A DNA stretch of 64,000 nt, from the NCBI RefSeq assembly GCF_003597395.2, contig NC_133777.1, forward strand, positions 57,519,814 to 57,583,813. The letters are read 5' to 3'. Source of the stretch: Chelonoidis abingdonii. Taxonomy: Eukaryota > Chordata > Testudines > Testudinidae. Each line of letters begins with the position of its first letter. Position 1 is the stretch's first letter. Under the pieces are notes generated by a model. It worked only from the letters and a program-made list of their open reading frames with translations, was not told where the DNA came from and searched no databases. Shown one piece after another: positions 59,085 to 64,000 of the stretch. A program made the translations under genes and the position numbers.

Positions 59085-59783
59085 TGTAGAGGAGCGGACT
59101 CACCCTTGCGGCGCCTCCTGCTGGTGACTTCTGGGAATTAGCTCAATTCCAGCTCCGGAACACCCTCTGCAGGCCAGTGATCCACCTGCCTCTGGCCCCC
59201 ATGCCCCTCCCTGGACCCGGTGCCCTTTTACATGGGGTGCTACCCCCTGGCAGTAACCCCTTTCTCTCAGGGTCTCCCCTCCCTGGGAAACCCCCACCCT
59301 CTATCCCCACCTTGCCTCAGTATATGGCTACTGCCAATGATTGTCTAGCCCCACACGCTGGGGCAGACTGCAGTATCAGCCTACTCATCACTGGCAAGGA
59401 GGGTTTGGACCTGCTGCCTTAGCCTACCCCTGGACTCCCTCTGCAACCCCCAGTACCTTTTGGCCCAATGGTAGGCCGCAGCCTGGGTCTTTCCAGGCAG
59501 GAGCTCCCCGGCTCCTCTGCCTTTCCCCAGCCCTGCTTCACTCAGGTACTCTGTGTCCAGCTCCCTACAGCCAGGCCCATCTTACTCTATGGCTAGAGAG
59601 AGATTTACTGGGCTTCTGGCTCCCAGCTTCTTAAAGGGGCCAGCTGGGTCTGAGTGGGGCATGGCCCCAGCTGAGCCTACTTTCCGCAATCAGCCCAACC
59701 TAAAAGCTGCTTTCTCTAGCCACAGCCCCCTCCCAGGGCTGTTTTTACCCCTTCAGGGCAGGAGCGGGGGTCCCCCCGCTACA
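59085..59783 (+). mobile_element. Solo LTR (family A, copy 2) with perfect target duplication
   Basis: TGTAG...CTACA, 699 bp, is flanked by exact GTCAG at 59080-59084 and 59784-59788. It aligns along its length with 6721-7409 (689 bp) in the same orientation. No internal region is present. The open frames across it are composition effects. Confidence 0.92.
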
Positions 59784-59788
59784 GTCAG

Positions 59789-62699
59789 TTAGTGGTGGTC
59801 TTATTTTTCACTTTCAGAACGTCTGTCCATAAAGTGGTCATTTACAAGAAATGCATCCAGGCACCAATCCTGCAAGCCATTCTCCACAGGTGGATCCTGG
59901 TGTGCAGGCACAGGTATCTGCCATATGGAGCAGCTTCCAGGATTGGAGCTCTATACTCTATGGAATCATCTTACTGTGTAAGTCAAGGATTTCAGCTCAG
60001 CTGCATGCATGGGCGCTCATTGACTAAACCAGAGCTGTGCAGTGAACAATCACCTTTTGCTTTACGAATATTTATTTAGTTATGAGCGAGTGAAAACTGA
60101 TACATGAATGAATTTGCAGATTTGATCCGGGATATTAATTTGATATGCTAGCAAATTCAGCTGCCAAACTTCCACACTCTGAATAATATGAGGAATTTAC
60201 ACGAGGTGGAAATTCACCTTTTTTTACTCTCTCCCCTTTCTTACATAAAGAACCTAATGGTATATTCATTGAATGATTAGTTCCATGCTTGCTATGGATA
60301 TTTCTTTGGCTATTTTCTTATATCCTTTGGCTGTTTCTCTAAATGGAAAAAACTAACCATGCCATAAAAATTATTGCCACACTGCTACCTGCTGTTGCGG
60401 TTATTTGTTTTCTTCTGCTCCATGCTACGGAAAATAGCAGTTTAACCCTTCCCCCGAGTGATATTGGATTCACTATAGGACTGAAATGAGGAAATGATTC
60501 AGGATTTTTTCAGTCAATTTATATGCACTAGCATAGGTGCATGCTGTAGTTACAATCTGATTTTACAAGAATTATTTATTAAGTGTTTATGAAGAGTCAG
60601 TATGAGATACCTGGTGACTTCCAGTTGGGTAAGACATTATTGGTACAGGAAGATTGATGTAATCAAGTGACTAGGATGACGTCAGCAGAAAGATTAATTA
60701 ATGTATGTTTGCATGTTGGATTCTTATTTGTACAGGTGACTAGAACTCCTGTTTCATCTATTCAATCTTAGTATTGATTGATTCATTCCTTGAATTGTAT
60801 TATGGTAGTGCCTAGAAGCCTTATTCATTGGCAGAACAAAAAGACCCTGCCCAGAGAGCATACAATCTGCTGAAGTCAATCAGGCTGCGTGAGTGCGACT
60901 GAGAGCAGAATTTGGACTACGAAGTATGTGCACCAAAATTTTTGTTAGAGCTGTTTGAGTTGTTTGTTAAGAGTAATATTCATTATTAATTTAGCTCTTT
61001 ATTGAAACCTATGCAGGTATTATAATGTCCAGTTTCTCTGTTTGACCCCAGATATGAACATTGGGGTGAGTAGCATTTTTAAGGAAGGGCCCTTGTCTCT
61101 GGAATTCACTTCTTCAGCTTGTCTAAAGGATCCCGAGTCTATTACATGTGGATCACTCTGGAAGACTCATCTGTGTCCCTAGGGCTTTGTTGTATATGTC
61201 AGAGCACAAGATACAGGAATTAGGTTTATTTTATTGTGGACTGGAGTGTAATTTGTATTCACACTCAAAATATATATGTGGGATTTATTGGACATCTCTA
61301 TGCATTTTTAATTTGTTTATGCTATAAAATAAATGTTAGGGCTTTTTTCATTCAATCCAGTTTTTTAAGATGAGGGACACTTTTGATCTTCATTCAGTTT
61401 AAGGCGTCCATTGCAGTCAAATTTACAGTGCTTGAGTTAGGACTTCAGGTTTTCTCTTGTGGTAAGATTGCAGGTTTAGCAGCATTTATTAGAATGTACT
61501 AAGCAAATAATGTTTCACTTAGATGAGTGCTCAGTCCTCCTGGAGGGTATTTTGTTAATTTGTACTAATTTGTTAAAAAGTTACTTTGTAAAATTTTGCA
61601 GTGTATTTTTAACCTTCCCCATATTCTGTTATTTATCCAGGACAGCTTTTGTGATTAGTCAGAGAACAAAATCCTGAAAAAGTCATTAATGCCTGGGTTA
61701 AGCCTGACAAACCCCAGTAGTGTATGTTAATAGGTTATCTCAGACCAGCAAACTTGCTGTGTAATGAAGAACAGTCTGTTCTCCATCACTGTTGTTCCTC
61801 ACCTAGAGGGGCTCTTAAACACTACGTAAAATCTAGGTACAAATGGAATGACAGGGCTGATGGAATTGGACAGGCTCCCTTGTGAACCTTTCTAGTCTTT
61901 GATAAGAATGAATTTGCCAATGTTATACAAAGATTTCCAGTCTATAGAAGAATTTGCTTTTTTGCCTCTGTTTTCACACCAAGAGGAAGGGTCAAATTGT
62001 ACTGTTTAGCCACTGGCCTGAGCAGGGGAATCTCATGGGGATCTTTTTGGGGAGAGTGCTAATATGATGTCAGGGATAATGCGCAAGCTGATTCCCCACA
62101 CTGCTGAAACTGTGTGCCAGTGCGAGTAGCTTTTACCCTCTTCCCTACTCCATTGGGTGCTGTGCGACCCTGATGGAAGAGTTGCAGCCTCCTGTTGCGC
62201 TGTTCAATCAGATACCCAGTTGTGTAAGGGCCTGTTACAATCTTGCCCCAAATCAGTGAGGATGTTCCAAAGCCGTTAATACAGACGTTAGTGTGTGCAA
62301 CTGCCTAGGAATGGCCAATATGTAAAATACATACGAGGGACAGCGAATGGGATTCTTAAATTTAAATTGTTTCAAGGGTTCTGTTTTCTTCTCTAGATAT
62401 GATTAGACATATTTTTCAGTGTTAGAATGTCTCATCCATTCCTACTTATGTTGTTCTTCAGTGGTTGCCACATAAGAGTCACTATTCGTCAACAGATACC
62501 ATGCAGCAATATTTGAGATATCGCAGTTTTCCCCTATAGCCCCAACAGGAACTAGCTGCAATATATGAGATACCATAAGGTAACTGGACAAATGCTGCCT
62601 GTCTAATGACAACCACAGTATATCTTGTGAATAGGATATGCACTGTGGTGTGCATAATGCTAACTTTAAGCATAACTGTTTAATTCATTTTGTCTCCTT
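59789..62699. other. No gene seen; SINE-tail-like relic
   Basis: Positions about 60790-60875 ('gtagtgcctagaagccttat ... cagaacaaaaagaccctgcc cagagagcatacaatctgc') resemble a common amniote SINE/LINE tail. A palindromic relic may lie near 59858-59910. No exon was recognised in the remaining AT-rich sequence. Confidence 0.45.
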
Positions 62700-62714
62700 C
62701 CTCTGAAGCATCAG

Positions 62715-62965
62715 AGATGGTTGCAGCTGGAGATGGGATACTGGATGGGGAAGGCCAATGCTCTGAGATGGTATTGAGCATTCTCTCTCGCCCAGAATCT
62801 TGCTGGTTCTTGCTCACCTGCTCAGGATCTAACTGATTGCCCTATGTGGGGTTGGGAAGAAATTTCCCCTTAGATCAGACCAGCAGTGACCTTGGTTTTT
62901 TTATCCTTCCTCTGCAGGATAAGGTGTGGGTTGCTTATGAGGATCATTTAATCAGTTCTAACTCT
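62715..62965 (+). mobile_element. CR1 3'-UTR fragment
   Basis: 'tcttgctcacctgctcagga tctaactgattgccctatgt' and 'gggttgggaagaaatttccc' correspond to 44370-44440 in the CR1 copy at 43993-44685. 'ccttcctctgcaggataagg' corresponds to the region just after. The terminal CR1 tail is missing. Confidence 0.75.
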
Positions 62966-63219
62966 ACAGGGACCTCAGAATCTGTCTCACAAGCCTCAGC
63001 CTAAGACTGATTTCCTGCAAAGCCTCTCTATCCCAGTCCCTACTTTCCTCTGACTCTGAGACACATTCCAACTCGGAGTTAACAAAACTCACCTGCTAAG
63101 TTGACTCAGCAAAAATATCTCTGCATTTCTATGTAGGTTTCAAACACCTGACATGAGGACGATTCAACTGGACAATCCCATATCCCCACACAAGGCCCTA
63201 GATTTTGCTTTTTGTTATA

Positions 63220-63381
63220 CAGAAGCTCCCTGACTTCCGGAACGCCTTGCATGTCGAATTTTGCCTAAGTCAAGAACCTATCTCCAACAATTACGCACAA
63301 AAAAAAAAAAAAAACTTATGGGGCTTTTTGTAGAAGTCTGGTTTTCCGTAAGTCGGGTTTGCGTAACTTGGGGAGCATCTG
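63220..63381. mobile_element. Short pogo/Tigger-like MITE
   Basis: The ends CAGAAGCTCCCTGACTTCCG and, reverse complemented, CAGATGCTCCCCAAGTTACG are imperfect inverted repeats. TA precedes the left end; TG follows the right end, likely a decayed TA. A 15-16 bp A-run lies at about 63300-63315. No transposase is present. Confidence 0.6.
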
Positions 63382-63869
63382 TGCTAGCATTTGTGATATA
63401 TGTACAGCACACATTATGGATTGTCATAACATCACAGTATTTTTCAGAAGAGGAAGTGAAACATTTTTCCTACTAAAACTAGATGGAGTATTTTAGGCAA
63501 ATTGGAATTTGGTCAGGGTGCCAGGGTTAAAATCTCCTCCCCTCCCACGGGGCCCTTAAAGAATACAAGTACTCAGAATTTTGGCTCTGCCTCTCATTGA
63601 AGATGGAAATCTCCAAAGGTTTAGAGTTGTGGCATTCTGAAGACAAAGCAAGGAGCATATTGTTAGCTGGTAGGACAGTTGTCTGGGATGTCTGGTTGTA
63701 CTCCAGAGAATTTGAATCATTCATTTTGTGACAGGTATTTGTATTTTTACTAGAACGTCGTAAACACTACAGCAACCTAAATATCAGACAAAGCTAGCCC
63801 AGGTCACACAAGTCCAGGTCAATAAATCACAAACCAGAGGCACTGGGAGTTTTGCTTGGACAATACACG
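63382..63869. other. No gene seen
   Basis: This is unique AT-rich sequence between a MITE and a putative LTR. No exon signals were recognised. Confidence 0.5.
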
Positions 63870-64000
63870 TGTAACCCTTCTGCCCCTCTGAGTTGGCAGC
63901 AACAAGGGCCGGGTTCAGTATCCAGGGGTTCCGTTTCAATAACACGAGGCATAACCGGCTCGAGCCCCCACCCAGTGACCTGGGACACTTACATACCACA
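63870..64000 (+). mobile_element. Putative LTR retroelement end, cut by window edge
   Basis: From TGTAACCCTTCTGCCCCTCT onward the sequence is GC-rich and sharply different from its left flank. It includes 'aacaagggccgggttcagta' and 'gtgacctgggacacttacat'. The TGTAACCC start suggests an LTR 5' end, but the other end is outside the window, so no target duplication can be checked. Confidence 0.4.

Noticed and set aside
63300..63316. A-run considered as the poly-A tail of a retroposed gene
   Set aside because: It lies inside a pogo-like MITE with inverted ends on both sides, and no processed transcript precedes it.
1..64000. CRISPR array, bacterial operon, origin or phage features
   Set aside because: Repeat families, SINEs, LINEs, splice-like signals and base composition are those of vertebrate nuclear DNA. 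No regularly spaced short repeats with unique spacers were seen.

Overview
The window is vertebrate nuclear DNA and is most probably from a turtle. It is AT-rich intergenic or intronic sequence with no complete protein-coding gene. The lineage call rests on repeat content: CR1 LINEs with the 3' end 'ggtccctttTGACCTTAAG...' followed by tctatgaa repeats, Penelope-like retroelement (PLE) debris, CORE/MIR-type SINEs, many hAT and pogo-type MITEs, and solo LTRs of types I associate with turtle genomes. The species cannot be named from sequence alone. Single ambiguous bases (N) occur at 7749 and 44317.

Left part (1-8000). There are two old CR1/L3 fragments, a 121-bp segment present twice 1.2 kb apart (2898-3018 and 4076-4196), and a 1.6-kb younger CR1 copy with a degenerate reverse transcriptase. 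Next comes a pogo/Tigger-like element with TA target sites (6012-7501) that carries a PLE fragment and a complete solo LTR.

Middle part (8000-33600). Most of this is unique AT-rich sequence. It holds a CR1 copy whose RT lost its catalytic Asp pair by a 9-nt in-frame deletion (13400-15055) and one candidate isolated coding exon (16783-16901). It also holds a hAT element with internal tandem repeats (19214-19987), a foldback MITE (21617-21903), and two hAT MITEs with perfect 8-bp target duplications and a shared GC-rich palindromic core (24047-24264, 30146-30465). The longest PLE remnant lies at 27255-28580 and preserves traces of the RT, linker and GIY-YIG regions.

Right part (33600-64000). 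There is an ERV-like solo LTR split by a short inverted PLE insertion (33621-34939), then two long hAT elements filled with G-rich minisatellite (38535-39521, and 43534-45227, which was later invaded by a CR1). Further on are three more inverted PLE insertions, a MIR-type SINE interrupted by a hAT MITE (57245-57785), a 699-bp solo LTR with a perfect GTCAG target duplication (59085-59783), and part of another LTR at the right edge.

The most interesting signal is a small RNA-like motif, CTGANGA - hairpin - GAAAGC, at the ends of the PLE copies. It occurs in two sequence families with different but still complementary stems. This is what a conserved structured RNA would leave, and it resembles the hammerhead ribozyme core known from PLE terminal repeats, although the third hammerhead segment is not evident here. 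All other open reading frames look like chance or repeat-derived reading frames.
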